From: Oscillospiraceae bacterium
Lineage (GTDB): Bacteria; Bacillota; Clostridia; Oscillospirales; Oscillospiraceae
Direction of reading: 5' to 3'
DNA length: 44,076 bases
Assembly: GCA_017440925.1 (NCBI GenBank)
Contig: JAFSAP010000042.1
Location: 1 to 44,076, forward strand
The notes beneath the pieces were generated by a model. It searched no databases. It saw only the letters and a program-made list of their open reading frames with translations, and was not told the origin of the DNA. The position numbers and the translations under genes were made by a program. Shown here in pieces: positions 32,103 to 40,371 of the stretch; position 1 is the stretch's first letter, and each line of letters starts with the position of its first letter.

Positions 32103-33179
32103 TCAGTGGTCGCAGTTTGCGGCGGTGTATTCTATGGATAGCAGTTCGTCGGTGCGGCTGTTCAGTACGATTTCTGCGGTACCCACCCGGGTCAGAGCTT
32201 CATGCTTGGAGGCCGGTGTTTTTTTCAGCGGCCACAGGGTGTCCATGTCGGCATCGGTATCCGCCGCATAGTAGGCCACATGGTAGGTAACTTCCCGGCC
32301 CAGGAATGCCTTGTAGGCGGATTCGATGATGGCAACGGAGGGGCCGTTGATGCCGCCATCGGTTTCCTCCAGAATAAACTCGTGCATCTGCTGGTTTCTT
32401 TCGATCCGTTCTTCTGTGGTGTAGCCGGTGGTGAGGGAGGTGTTGTCATAATGATAAAACAGGTATCCGGTGACACAGCCGCAGCCGAAAACAAAGAGGA
32501 TCACCAGCAGGGCGATCTGCCTGGCGGAGAACAGGGCCTTGCTTTCCGGCTCACAGGGAGGTGCTTCCGTGCTGGGATCCGGGCCATAGGTCAGTTTCAG
32601 CCGGCGGGTGATGGGCTGCATGAAGGCCAGGAATATGGTCAGCACTACAGATTCGATGGGGAACATGAAGAGATTCTTGATGATCTGGGGCACGGTGAGC
32701 ACATAGCTGGCGCCGCCCATCATCAGCTTATAATAGAGCATCATAATGGGGGTCTGCAGGAATACGTTGACAAACAGGCAGATGCAGAACCGGCTTAAGA
32801 TCACACGGGTGGGGGTTACTTTTGCCCGGTACAGGAACAGGGCAAAGATCATACTGCCTGCGATCTCCGTCAGCGCAAAAGGCGGGAAATAGACATCGCC
32901 GCTGATGAGCACGCCCAGCACATCAGAAATCACGGCGGAAACGGCAGCCACCACCGGCCCGAAGACCATAGCGCCCAGAGCGTTGACAACGAAAGCGGTG
33001 TTGATCTTGAGGTTAGGTGCCAGGGGAATGGCCACCAGCTTCATTGCCACCCGAAGGGCGATCATCAGCGCGGCGAATACCAGCATTTTGGTGTCCTTCA
33101 GCTCTGCGGCAGCGTCCTGCCAGTAGGCACGGCTGAAGGGGGTCTTGTAAAGGTTGTTTGTTTTGTTGACTTTGGACAT
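32103..33179 (-). CDS. folT: Folate-type ECF transporter S component fused to a C-terminal extracytoplasmic domain
   Basis: Membrane protein of 358 residues. Residues 30-195 are the FolT-like S component, with about six hydrophobic helices and typical segments KMLVFAALMIALRVAMKL, NALGAMVFGPVVAA and FFPPFALTEI-like YFPPFALTEIAGSM. FolT proteins usually end near there. This one continues through a linker, one more hydrophobic helix (about 220-240) and a 115-residue soluble domain (from YDNTSLTTGY to the end) that I do not recognise. AGGAGG precedes the ATG at 33179. A THF riboswitch in the leader supports folate as the substrate. Confidence 0.9.
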   Translation of the reverse strand: MSKVNKTNNLYKTPFSRAYWQDAAAELKDTKMLVFAALMIALRVAMKLVAIPLAPNLKINTAFVVNALGAMVFGPVVAAVSAVISDVLGVLISGDVYFPPFALTEIAGSMIFALFLYRAKVTPTRVILSRFCICLFVNVFLQTPIMMLYYKLMMGGASYVLTVPQIIKNLFMFPIESVVLTIFLAFMQPITRRLKLTYGPDPSTEAPPCEPESKALFSARQIALLVILFVFGCGCVTGYLFYHYDNTSLTTGYTTEERIERNQQMHEFILEETDGGINGPSVAIIESAYKAFLGREVTYHVAYYAADTDADMDTLWPLKKTPASKHEALTRVGTAEIVLNSRTDELLSIEYTAANCDH

Positions 33180-33238
33180 GGATTTTCCTCCTTTTTGGGC
33201 AGATAAATCCACTGCCCCCAGGAAGCAAAGAAAATGAA

Positions 33239-33270
33239 ACTCCCCCAACAGCGGCAGCCGCAGGGGGAGT
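33239..33270 (-). promoter_or_regulatory. Hairpin between THF riboswitch and folT-like gene
   Basis: Minus-strand stem ACTCCCCC/GGGGGAGT with an inner CGGC/CCGC-like pairing, followed by TTCATTTTC. It is a candidate expression platform or attenuator for the riboswitch; the T-run is poor. Confidence 0.6.
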
Positions 33271-33324
33271 GTGAGTATCCTTTGCGTATGGTTTCCATGA
33301 AACGGAAGATCCTGTGTGGCGCAG

Positions 33325-33421
33325 CGGGTGCGGTGACCCCACCGCGAGCAAGTGCTCTTCGTCTGCCATACAACTCCCCATTCTGGCAGCACTTTACGCG
33401 GGGTCTCCTACTCTGTACCCG
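33325..33421 (-). promoter_or_regulatory. THF (tetrahydrofolate) riboswitch
   Basis: On the minus strand the leader carries AGTAGGAGACCCCGCG, TAAAGTGC, GAATGGGGAGTTG, ACGAAGAGCAC and CGCGGTGGGGTCACCGCACCC in the order of the THF riboswitch consensus. Pairing supports it: P1 CGGGT/ACCCG (ends 33421 and 33325) and P2 GACCCC/GGGGTC. It starts almost exactly at the predicted transcription start. Known function: binding of tetrahydrofolate lowers folate-gene expression. Confidence 0.93.
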
Positions 33422-33424
33422 TTC

Positions 33425-33453
33425 AGTATACAGGAAATGGAAGAGAATGTAAA
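33425..33453 (-). promoter_or_regulatory. Promoter of the folT-like gene
   Basis: Minus-strand -35 TTTACA (33448-33453) and -10 TATACT (33425-33430), spacer 17 bp. The start site falls at the 5' end of the THF riboswitch. Confidence 0.85.
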
Positions 33454-33490
33454 TATGGGCAGGCAAAAAATAATCTTTTACCGAAAGGCC

Positions 33491-34348
33491 TTAAAAATCC
33501 GGAATAAAGCCCTGATCTGCGGAGTCTCCTTCCTGGGTGAAGCCCTCCAGCTCGTTTAAGTACATCCAGCTTAAAACGGCATCATATTCCTCATCCGTCA
33601 CCCGGCGGTCAAGGGGCGCAGGCAATCTGCCCATGGGGGTGTACTGCCGCATGAGGCTCACCAGCACTTCGCCGGGGGCAAAAGTGGATCCGATCCAGTC
33701 CAGCACCTTCAGCGAATTGTCCACATGCCCCGGCAGGATCAGATGGCGGATGATAACACCGCGCACCACCTTGTCTCCCTCCCACTGCACAGGGCCGACC
33801 TGCCGCACCATCTCCCGGATGGCGCTTTTGGCTTTGGGGAAATAGTCTGCGGCGCCGGAAAGGGCTTTGGCAAGCCGTGCTTCTGCGTATTTGAAATCCG
33901 GAAGATAAATATCCACCTTCCCCTCCAGCTGCCGCAGCGTTTCCACACTTTCGTAGCCGCCGCAGTTGTAAACCACCGGCACCGGAAGCTTCGGTGACAG
34001 GGCAGGGAGGATGTCGGGCAGAAAATGGGTGGGGGTCACGAGATCGATATTTTCTGCACCCTGGGCGATGAGGTCTTCGAACAGGGCCCGAAGCTGCACA
34101 GAATCCATGGTCTGTCCCACCGCACCGCCACTGATGGCGGCATTCTGGCAGTATTTACACCGCAATGTGCAGCCGCCGAAGAACACGGCACCGCTGCCGC
34201 CGCTGCCAGCCAGGGCAGGTTCTTCCCATTTGTGGAGCATGGCTTTCGCCACCAGTGCGGTGCCGGGGCAGCCGCAGAAACCGACCTGTCCGGCGCTTCT
34301 GTCCGCGCCGCACTGCCGGGGACAAAGCTTGCAGTTTGCATAATCCAT
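33491..34348 (-). CDS. Radical SAM protein (COG1313, PFL-activase-like)
   Basis: Iron-sulfur protein of 285 residues with the radical SAM cluster motif GCTLRCKYCQN (about residue 60) and an extra N-terminal Cys set CKLCPRQCGADR (residues 6-17). The downstream region (GGYESVETLRQLEGKVDIYLPDFKY-like) is typical of the COG1313 group, which resembles pyruvate-formate-lyase-activating enzymes but whose substrates are unknown. The ATG at 34348 is chosen because AAAGGAT lies upstream and the Cys motif follows at once. It stands alone, with the folT-like leader downstream on the same strand. Confidence 0.88.
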   Translation of the reverse strand: MDYANCKLCPRQCGADRSAGQVGFCGCPGTALVAKAMLHKWEEPALAGSGGSGAVFFGGCTLRCKYCQNAAISGGAVGQTMDSVQLRALFEDLIAQGAENIDLVTPTHFLPDILPALSPKLPVPVVYNCGGYESVETLRQLEGKVDIYLPDFKYAEARLAKALSGAADYFPKAKSAIREMVRQVGPVQWEGDKVVRGVIIRHLILPGHVDNSLKVLDWIGSTFAPGEVLVSLMRQYTPMGRLPAPLDRRVTDEEYDAVLSWMYLNELEGFTQEGDSADQGFIPDF

Positions 34349-34486
34349 AGAAACACATCCTTTGCCTATTAAGATAGCAGTTTTTTTGCCTTTTCTCAAC
34401 CCCGGGTTTACGCAGAAGAAAATTTGTGCTATGATACATTATTATGAATCGGTAAACGATCGTTTATATGAGCAGAAGGATATGTG

Positions 34487-34757
34487 CTGCCGGGTATCGA
34501 CAACCACTGTCATGGCGAGGAGCGAAGCGACGTGGTGACCGAAGGAAATACCTTTCGGTGCAATCTCCCGGAATGCAGTAATAAATCGGAAAACCTTCGA
34601 TGAATGGTTTGTTTTGGTGAAATCCGTCTGTTGATCTGCTTTTCAGATCGTTCCATTGTACCAGGAGATTGCCACGCCAGTCTGAGGACTGGCTCGCAAT
34701 GACATGGTAATCGGGAATGGGCTGCAAAGCCATGACTGCATGGATAAACGATCATTT
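34487..34757. repeat. 271-bp dispersed element, copy A
   Basis: Aligns without gaps to copy B at 40372-40642 with about 28 differences (roughly 90% identity). Both carry an outer inverted pair TGTCAT(T/G)GCGAGG / CTCGCAATGACA and an inner pair CAATCTCC / GGAGATTG. No ORF. It fills most of the 431-bp gap between the radical SAM and GNAT genes and ends 22 bp before the GNAT start codon. An AAACGATCGTTT palindrome lies just outside its left end, and a similar AAACGATCATTT ends its right side. Confidence 0.9.
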
Positions 34758-34779
34758 TTCCAAGAAGGGTGCTGTTATT

Positions 34780-35247
34780 ATGGAAATCCGTCTGGCATGC
34801 AAAACCGATATCCCCGGTATGATTGAACTGCTGAAGCAGGTGGGAGAAGTCCACCATAAGATCCGTCCCGACCTGTTCCGGGGCGGTGCCCAGAAATACA
34901 ATGAAGCGGATCTGGAAGAACTTTTGCAGGATGAACTGCGTCCCATTTTTGTGGGCCTTGAGGATGGCAAGCTGCTGGGCTATTGCTTCTGCATGATTGA
35001 AGAGGTGAAAGACAACCCTGTTCTGCGGGATGTGAAGAGCCTGTATATCGATGACCTGTGCGTGGATGAAACCTGCCGGGGCAAGCATGTGGGCAGCCGC
35101 CTTTATGATTATGTCTGTGACCATGCCAAGCAGATCGGCTGCTGCAGCGTGACTTTGAATGTCTGGTGCGGCAACGACAGCGCCATGCGCTTTTACGAAA
35201 GCCGGGGCATGAAACCCCGGAAGATCTATATGGAAGCCGCCCTGTAA
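34780..35247 (+). CDS. GNAT-family N-acetyltransferase
   Basis: Acetyl-CoA-dependent transferase of 155 residues. The GNAT fold is indicated by EIRLACKTDIPGMIELL at the start, YIDDLCVDETCRGKHVGSRLYDYV (acetyl-CoA loop, about residues 89-112), and the late NVWCGNDSAMRFYESRGMKP (about 128-147). The substrate is unknown. The ATG at 34780 is preceded only by a weak GAAGGGTG, and the gene begins right after the 271-bp repeat, so the repeat may supply its promoter or leader. It is followed by a paired-hairpin element. Confidence 0.92.
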   Translation: MEIRLACKTDIPGMIELLKQVGEVHHKIRPDLFRGGAQKYNEADLEELLQDELRPIFVGLEDGKLLGYCFCMIEEVKDNPVLRDVKSLYIDDLCVDETCRGKHVGSRLYDYVCDHAKQIGCCSVTLNVWCGNDSAMRFYESRGMKPRKIYMEAAL

Positions 35248-35263
35248 GAAATAGCAGATCCCC

Positions 35264-35343
35264 GTAGGGGAGGGTTTTCAACCCTCCCGTGTGTTTTCAT
35301 CACAGGCTCAGACGATGCGGGAGGGTTAGAAACCCTCCCCTAC
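35264..35343. repeat. Paired-hairpin element, copy 3
   Basis: An 80-bp unit between the GNAT and rlmD genes with inverted ends GTAGGGGAGGGTT / AACCCTCCCCTAC. The arms fold as GGGAGGGTTTTCAACCCTCCC and GGGAGGGTTAGAAACCCTCCC. The 25-bp interior is unrelated to copies 1 and 2. Confidence 0.8.
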
Positions 35344-35365
35344 AATAGATTTCGGAGGATACCGG

Positions 35366-36721
35366 ATGCTGCTCAAAAACCAAATTTACGAAACTGTCAT
35401 TACGGACTATACATCGGAAGGCCAGGGCGTTGCCCACATTGAGGGCTGTGCGGTATTCATCCCCAACGCCATTGCCGGGGAGCGGATTCGTGTCCGCATC
35501 GAAAAAGCCCAAAAGACCTGGGCCGCCGGAAAGATCGTGGAGATCCTGGAAAAGTCGCCCCACCGCTGCAACCGGGAATGCCCCGTTGCCAAGCTCTGCG
35601 GTGGCTGCGATTTCTGGCACATGGATTATGAAGAAGAGACACGGCTGAAAGCGGAGCGGGTGAAAAACTGCCTGAACCGCCTGGGCGGTGAAACGCTGAC
35701 ACAGATGCCGATTCTCTCTGCCCCTACCTGCCACGGCTACCGGAACAAGGCCCAATATCCTGTGTCCCAGAAAAAAGGCCGGGCCTATGCAGGTTTCTTC
35801 CGTGCCGGCACTCATGATGTGGTGGAGAACAAACGCTGCCTCATTCTGCCGGAGGAAACCGATGCCGTCAAGGATGCAGTTATGGATTATGTCAACCAAT
35901 ACCGGGTGACGGTCTATGATGAAGCATCCCATAAGGGCCTTTTGCGCCATATCTATGTCCGCCGGGGCGTTGTTTCCGGACAGGTGCTGGTGTGTCTGGT
36001 CTGCAATGGCGACAGACTGCCAAAAGTGGACAAACTGCTGAAGCGGCTGCAGAAGATTCCCGGCTTTACTACCCTGGTGCTGTCCGTCAACACCAAAAAG
36101 GGCAATGCGGTTCTGGGGGATAAATTCATCACCCTCCATGGCCCCGGTTACATTGAGGATACCCTTTGCGGCCTGACCTTCCGCCTCAGCCCCCGGTCTT
36201 TCTACCAGGTGAACCACCACCAGGCACAGCGGCTGTACCGGGCTGCCATAGAGCAGGCGGAGATCACCAGGGATGATCTGGTGCTGGATCTGTATTGTGG
36301 TGTTGGCACCATTACCCTGGCCATGGCTTCTGCCGCCGGAAAGGTCATTGGCGTGGAGGTGATCCCCCAGGCTGTGGAGGATGCCAGGGACAACGCAAAT
36401 CGCAACGGTATTGAGAATGCAGAATTCTTCTGTGGCGATGCCGGTGCAGCAGCGTTGGAGCTGGAGAAGAACGGCGTCAAACCGGATGTGGTGGTTGTGG
36501 ATCCGCCCCGGAAGGGTCTGAATGCGGACACCATTGAAGCGCTGCACCGGATGGCACCCCGGCGTATTGTCTACGTTTCCTGCGATCCGGCCACTCTGGC
36601 GAGGGATGTTGCCCTGCTGAAAGAGCGGGGCTATAACCTCAAAAACGCCATGGCTGCTGACCTCTTCCCCCGGTGCAGCCATGTGGAATCTATCGTCTGC
36701 CTTGTAAAGGCGGATATCTAA
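35366..36721 (+). CDS. rlmD: 23S rRNA (uracil-C5)-methyltransferase, RlmD/RumA type
   Basis: SAM-dependent RNA m5U methyltransferase of 451 residues. In order: an N-terminal TRAM domain (EGQGVAHIEGCAVFIPNAI), an iron-sulfur ligand set (CNRECPVAKLCGGCDFWHM, about residues 68-86), the central RNA-binding domain, and the C-terminal Rossmann methyltransferase with DLYCGVGTITLA, VDPPRKGL and the catalytic-Cys loop YVSCDPATLARD. All catalytic features are intact. Clostridia often have two or more RumA/TrmFO-like paralogues, so the exact target uridine is uncertain. CGGAGG precedes the ATG; the AEC transporter gene follows after 16 bp. Confidence 0.93.
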   Translation: MLLKNQIYETVITDYTSEGQGVAHIEGCAVFIPNAIAGERIRVRIEKAQKTWAAGKIVEILEKSPHRCNRECPVAKLCGGCDFWHMDYEEETRLKAERVKNCLNRLGGETLTQMPILSAPTCHGYRNKAQYPVSQKKGRAYAGFFRAGTHDVVENKRCLILPEETDAVKDAVMDYVNQYRVTVYDEASHKGLLRHIYVRRGVVSGQVLVCLVCNGDRLPKVDKLLKRLQKIPGFTTLVLSVNTKKGNAVLGDKFITLHGPGYIEDTLCGLTFRLSPRSFYQVNHHQAQRLYRAAIEQAEITRDDLVLDLYCGVGTITLAMASAAGKVIGVEVIPQAVEDARDNANRNGIENAEFFCGDAGAAALELEKNGVKPDVVVVDPPRKGLNADTIEALHRMAPRRIVYVSCDPATLARDVALLKERGYNLKNAMAADLFPRCSHVESIVCLVKADI

Positions 36722-36737
36722 AGAAAGAAGCGGTATT

Positions 36738-37646
36738 ATGCTGGATATTCTCACCCGGGCGGGGTGCTTTGTGGCCATCATTGCCTTAGGCCACATTCTC
36801 CGCCGTACCGGATTTTTCGGACCGGAGACCTTTGGCCTGCTGTCCAAAATCGTTATGAAGATCACCCTCCCGGCAGCGCTGCTGGCCAGCGCTGCGGGAA
36901 AGCCCATCGATGCAAGCCTTCTGACCATCTCCCTGCTGGGTCTGGGGGGCGGTGTGCTGTATATGGGCCTTGGCTGGCTGCTGCAGCGAAAGGGAAGCAA
37001 ACAGCAGCAGGCCTATTTTATTCAGAATCTGCCGGGCTATAACATCGGCACCTTCGCGCTGCCCTTTACCCAGAGTTTTCTGGGCCCTGTGGGTGTGCTG
37101 ACCACCAGCATTTTTGACCTGGGCAACGCTTTCATCTGCTTCGGCGGCTCCTTCAGCATTGCCCGGGCAGTGAAGGAGGGGGGCAAGGCGGACTTTCGCC
37201 GGGTGCTGAAAGCGCCTCTGACCTCCCTGCCGTTTCTGACTCATGCACTGATGGTGTTTCTGAATCTGAACCATCTGACTCCGCCCAAAGCCATCATCTC
37301 CTTTGCTGAGATCGTTGGCGGTGCCAATGCCTTTCTTGCTATGCTGATGATTGGTGTGGGGTTGAACCTGTCTGCCGACCGGAGCAAGTTGGGCGCCATG
37401 GCGAAGATCCTGTCGGTGCGCTTCGGCGTGGCGGCTGTGCTGGCACTGTGTTACTATTATCTGCTGCCCTTTGACCTGGAGGTGCGGCAGGCATTGGTGA
37501 TTCTGGCCTTCAGTCCCATTGGCTCCACTGTTCCGGTGTATACTGCAGAGCTGGGAGAGGATGTGGGCCTTTCCAGCGCCACCAATTCCGCTGCCATCGT
37601 GATCTCCATTGTCATCATCGTCACTTTGCTGACGGTGATGCTGTAA
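36738..37646 (+). CDS. AEC-family transporter (auxin efflux carrier/malonate-type)
   Basis: Membrane transporter of 302 residues with about ten hydrophobic helices in two repeats, as usual for the AEC family: LGHILRRTGFFGPETFGLLSKIVMKITLPA-like start, QNLPGYNIGTFALPF (about residue 96), and a C-terminal SPIGSTVPVYTAELGEDVGLSS. Family members carry organic acids such as malate or malonate; the substrate here is unknown. The ribosome binding site is weak (AAGAAAGAAG), so translation may be linked to rlmD 16 bp upstream. A strong shared terminator follows. Confidence 0.88.
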   Translation: MLDILTRAGCFVAIIALGHILRRTGFFGPETFGLLSKIVMKITLPAALLASAAGKPIDASLLTISLLGLGGGVLYMGLGWLLQRKGSKQQQAYFIQNLPGYNIGTFALPFTQSFLGPVGVLTTSIFDLGNAFICFGGSFSIARAVKEGGKADFRRVLKAPLTSLPFLTHALMVFLNLNHLTPPKAIISFAEIVGGANAFLAMLMIGVGLNLSADRSKLGAMAKILSVRFGVAAVLALCYYYLLPFDLEVRQALVILAFSPIGSTVPVYTAELGEDVGLSSATNSAAIVISIVIIVTLLTVML

Positions 37647-37675
37647 AAAAGACCTGCTGTATAGCAGGTCTTTTT
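37645..37675. terminator. Bidirectional terminator
   Basis: Stem GACCTGCT/AGCAGGTC (37651-37670) with a 4-nt loop, six A before it and TTTTT after it. It serves both the AEC transporter gene (plus) and the cysteine hydrolase gene (minus). Confidence 0.93.
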
Positions 37676-37676
37676 C

Positions 37677-38210
37677 TTATCGGTTCATTACCTTCACCTG
37701 GAAACCGGCCAGCACATCCAGCACCTTTTCGTGCAGCCCCTTGTCGAAGGAATCGGTGCACGCAGCATCCACGATGATGGTGGCCTCGGGATATTTGCTC
37801 TGGAGCACCACCGCATTGGAGACTACGCAGATGTTGCTGACCAGGCCCACCAGCTCAATTTCGTCGGCGCTTTCCGGCAGAACGGCAGCCGTGGCAGGGT
37901 CGGTCACATCCATACCGAATACCAGCTTATCGATGCCCTTTGCCGCCACCTCTTCCAGGGCCTTGGCAGTTTCGCCGTAGACCTGCCAGCCCGGAGTATC
38001 CTTCACACAGTGGACAACAGGCAGATTTTTGCCCTCCCGGGTGTCCAGGTAGTTTTCAAAATGGGTGTCCCGGGTGAAGAGCACATGGCCCTTTCCATAC
38101 TGGCGCACCTTGGCAGCGATCTTTTCATCCAGCTTTTCCGCACCGGGGAAGCCCAGCGCACCATCAACAAAGTCGTTCTGATAGTCAATTACAAATAAGT
38201 AGCGGTTCAT
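37677..38210 (-). CDS. Cysteine hydrolase (isochorismatase/nicotinamidase family)
   Basis: Cytoplasmic hydrolase of 177 residues. The catalytic triad expected for the family is visible as Asp 9 (VIDYQNDFVDG), Lys near 95 (KGIDKLVFGMD) and Cys 128 (VGLVSNICVVSNAV). The metal segment reads TRDTHFENY, where the last His of the usual DxHxxxH motif is Tyr, so the metal site differs from typical nicotinamidase. The substrate may be nicotinamide or another amide. AGGAGGA precedes the ATG. Its promoter is back to back with that of murI. Confidence 0.88.
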   Translation of the reverse strand: MNRYLFVIDYQNDFVDGALGFPGAEKLDEKIAAKVRQYGKGHVLFTRDTHFENYLDTREGKNLPVVHCVKDTPGWQVYGETAKALEEVAAKGIDKLVFGMDVTDPATAAVLPESADEIELVGLVSNICVVSNAVVLQSKYPEATIIVDAACTDSFDKGLHEKVLDVLAGFQVKVMNR

Positions 38211-38242
38211 GGCAGTTCCTCCTGTGTATTATTTATAAATCA

Positions 38243-38271
38243 AACATAGCAAATACGGCGGAAAAAGTCAA
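38243..38271 (-). promoter_or_regulatory. Promoter of the cysteine hydrolase gene
   Basis: Minus-strand -35 TTGACT (38266-38271) and -10 TATGTT (38243-38248), spacer 17 bp. Confidence 0.8.
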
Positions 38272-38278
38272 CGGAGCA

Positions 38279-38307
38279 TTGCAACCGGTGGGATTTTTTG
38301 TTATGAT
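38279..38307 (+). promoter_or_regulatory. Promoter of the murI-udk-HAD operon
   Basis: -35 TTGCAA (38279-38284) and -10 TATGAT (38302-38307), spacer 17 bp. Its -35 is only 7 bp from that of the divergent cysteine hydrolase promoter, so the two could compete for polymerase. Confidence 0.82.
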
Positions 38308-38330
38308 ATAAAAAGATGTGAGGTGAAAAT

Positions 38331-39119
38331 ATGGCCACCAAAACAGATTATATCGCAGTGTTTGATTCAGGCCTTGGCGGCATCAGTGTGCTGCGGCACC
38401 TGCGGCAGCAGATGCCGGGGGAGCGGTACCTCTATTTCGGAGACAGCGCCAATGCGCCCTATGGCTCCCGGCCCACGGCAGAAGTCCGGGCGCTGACCCT
38501 GGCGGCAGCGGAGAGGCTGATGGCCCGGAAGCCGCTGAAAGCGCTGGTGCTGGCCTGCAATACAGCTACGGCAGCGGCAGTAAAGGAGCTGCGCAGAAAC
38601 TATCCCGATCTGATTGTCATTGGCATCGAGCCTGCGCTGAAAGTGGCGGCGGATCACTTTCCCGGAGGCCGCATCGGCGTCATGGCCACGGAAGTGACGC
38701 TGCGGGAGGAAAAGTTCGATGCCCTGCTGCACCGGTTCGATGAAAGCTGCACCGTCACCAAGCTCCCTATGCCGGGACTTGTCCAGCTGATCGAGCGGGG
38801 AAAGACCGGAGGCGAAGAAATAGAAGCGCTGCTGCGCAGCCGCCTGGAAAGCTGCATCGGCAATCTGGATACGGTGGTTCTCGGCTGTACCCATTACCCT
38901 CTGGCGGCGGAGGCCATCTCCAAAGTGCTGGGAGAAGGCGTCGTGCTGCTGGACGGCGGCCCGGGGACGGCCCGGGAGACCCGGCGCCGGCTGGAAAAGG
39001 CAGGACTGCTGGAGCAGGGCGGCGGCGAACTAATTCTGGAGAACAGCCGGGAAGATCCCGAAATGATCCGGCTTGCATATGAACTTCTGAATGGGGAGAG
39101 ACAGAACCATGGAAAATAA
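38331..39119 (+). CDS. murI: Glutamate racemase
   Basis: Makes D-glutamate for peptidoglycan. The 262-residue protein has FDSGLGGISVLRHL (residues 11-24), GDSANAPYG, the first catalytic Cys in ACNTATAAA (Cys 76), and the second in VLGCTHYPLA (about residue 186). All substrate-binding motifs are present. GAGGTG precedes the ATG. It overlaps the uridine kinase gene by 11 bp. Confidence 0.96.
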   Translation: MATKTDYIAVFDSGLGGISVLRHLRQQMPGERYLYFGDSANAPYGSRPTAEVRALTLAAAERLMARKPLKALVLACNTATAAAVKELRRNYPDLIVIGIEPALKVAADHFPGGRIGVMATEVTLREEKFDALLHRFDESCTVTKLPMPGLVQLIERGKTGGEEIEALLRSRLESCIGNLDTVVLGCTHYPLAAEAISKVLGEGVVLLDGGPGTARETRRRLEKAGLLEQGGGELILENSREDPEMIRLAYELLNGERQNHGK

Positions 39120-39732
39120 AATTCTGGTCATCGGCATTGCCGGCGGCACCGGCAGCGGCAAAACCACCTTGATGAAGAACCTGATCGCGGAATTTTCCGA
39201 TGTGGTCACGGTCATCAGCCATGACAATTACTACAAGCGTCATGATGATCTGGCCTATGAGGAGCGGTGTAAGCTGAATTATGATGAGCCTGCAGCTCTG
39301 GAAACAGACCTTATGGCACGGCACCTGGATGAACTGCGCCATGGCCGCAGCATCGAATGCCCGGTGTATGATTTTACGGTTCACAACCGCAGCGATGAGA
39401 CCATTACCATTGTGCCCAAGAAGGTCATCATTGTGGAGGGCATTCTGATCTTTGAAAACAAGCCCCTGCGGGATCTGATGGATATCAAGATCTTTGTGGA
39501 TACCGATGCGGATGTGCGGCTGTGCCGCCGCATCAAGCGGGATGTGAACAAGCGGGGCCGCACCCTGGAAAGCGTGCTGACCCAGTACCAGGATACCGTC
39601 AAGCCCATGCACGAGCAGTATGTGGAGCCCAGCAAAAAGTTTGCCGATATCATCGTGCCCGAGGGCGGCAAGAACCTGGTGGCCCTGGAAATGATCATTG
39701 GCCGTATCCGCCGGCACCTGGAGGAAGCATGA
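39109..39732 (+). CDS. udk: Uridine kinase
   Basis: Phosphorylates uridine/cytidine in pyrimidine salvage. The 207-residue protein has Walker A GGTGSGKTT (residues 10-18), SHDNYYKRH, DEPAALETDLMARHLDELRHG and VYDFTVHNRSDE, all typical of Udk, and a lid region with RLCRRIKRD. The ATG at 39109 lies inside the end of murI after GGGGAGAG. Its stop overlaps the next start (ATGA), so the three genes are translationally linked. Confidence 0.95.
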   Translation: MENKILVIGIAGGTGSGKTTLMKNLIAEFSDVVTVISHDNYYKRHDDLAYEERCKLNYDEPAALETDLMARHLDELRHGRSIECPVYDFTVHNRSDETITIVPKKVIIVEGILIFENKPLRDLMDIKIFVDTDADVRLCRRIKRDVNKRGRTLESVLTQYQDTVKPMHEQYVEPSKKFADIIVPEGGKNLVALEMIIGRIRRHLEEA

Positions 39733-40352
39733 AATACGAGAGTCTGATTTTTGATATTGACGGAACCCTGTGGGATTCCCGGGCCCTGGTGGCAGAGGGG
39801 TACAACATCCAGCTGACAAAGGAGGGCCTTTCCCACCTGTGCGTCACGGCAGAGGATTTAAAGCCCCTGTTCGGCAAGGTCATGACGGAGATCGCAGATG
39901 TGATCCTGGCATCCATCCCGGCGGAAAGCCGGTATGCGCTGATGGAGCGCTGCATGGATACGGAAAACCGGTATCTCCATGAAAACCCCTGCCGGATCGG
40001 TTATCCTGGCGTTGCGGAAACCATTGCCAAACTCAGTGAAACGTACCGGCTGTTCATCGTCAGCAACAGCCAGTGCGGATATCCCGAGCTGTGCATGGAA
40101 AAGCTGGGACTGACCCCCTATATTGAGGGCCATATGTGCTTCGGGGACACCGGCACCAGCAAGGGAAAGACCATCCGGACGCTGATGGCAAAGCACAATA
40201 TCGGTTCCTGCGCCTATGTGGGCGATACCCAGGGGGACTATGAGGCCACCGTGGAGGCGGGCATCCCTTTTATCTGGTGTACTTATGGTTTCGGTACTCC
40301 CGACGGCCATGCCGCAAAGGTGGATTCCTTTGCAGATTTGCTGAAGCTATAA
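39729..40352 (+). CDS. HAD-superfamily phosphatase (phosphoglycolate-phosphatase-like)
   Basis: Hydrolase of 207 residues with the four HAD motifs: FDIDGTLWDS (nucleophile Asp 9), SNSQ (about residue 106), Lys in GTSKGKTIR, and GDTQGDYEA (about residue 162). A helical cap lies between motifs I and II, as in subclass IA enzymes such as Gph and beta-phosphoglucomutase. The substrate is unknown. It is the last gene of the murI-udk operon, coupled by ATGA, and is followed by the second 271-bp repeat. Confidence 0.92.
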   Translation: MKYESLIFDIDGTLWDSRALVAEGYNIQLTKEGLSHLCVTAEDLKPLFGKVMTEIADVILASIPAESRYALMERCMDTENRYLHENPCRIGYPGVAETIAKLSETYRLFIVSNSQCGYPELCMEKLGLTPYIEGHMCFGDTGTSKGKTIRTLMAKHNIGSCAYVGDTQGDYEATVEAGIPFIWCTYGFGTPDGHAAKVDSFADLLKL

Positions 40353-40371
40353 AGGAACGTTTCTATATACA

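Noticed and set aside
34487-34757. The 271-bp repeats as a CRISPR array or tRNA-like genes
   Set aside because: There is only one unit at each place, no short regular spacers, no cloverleaf and no cas genes; they are dispersed palindromic elements.
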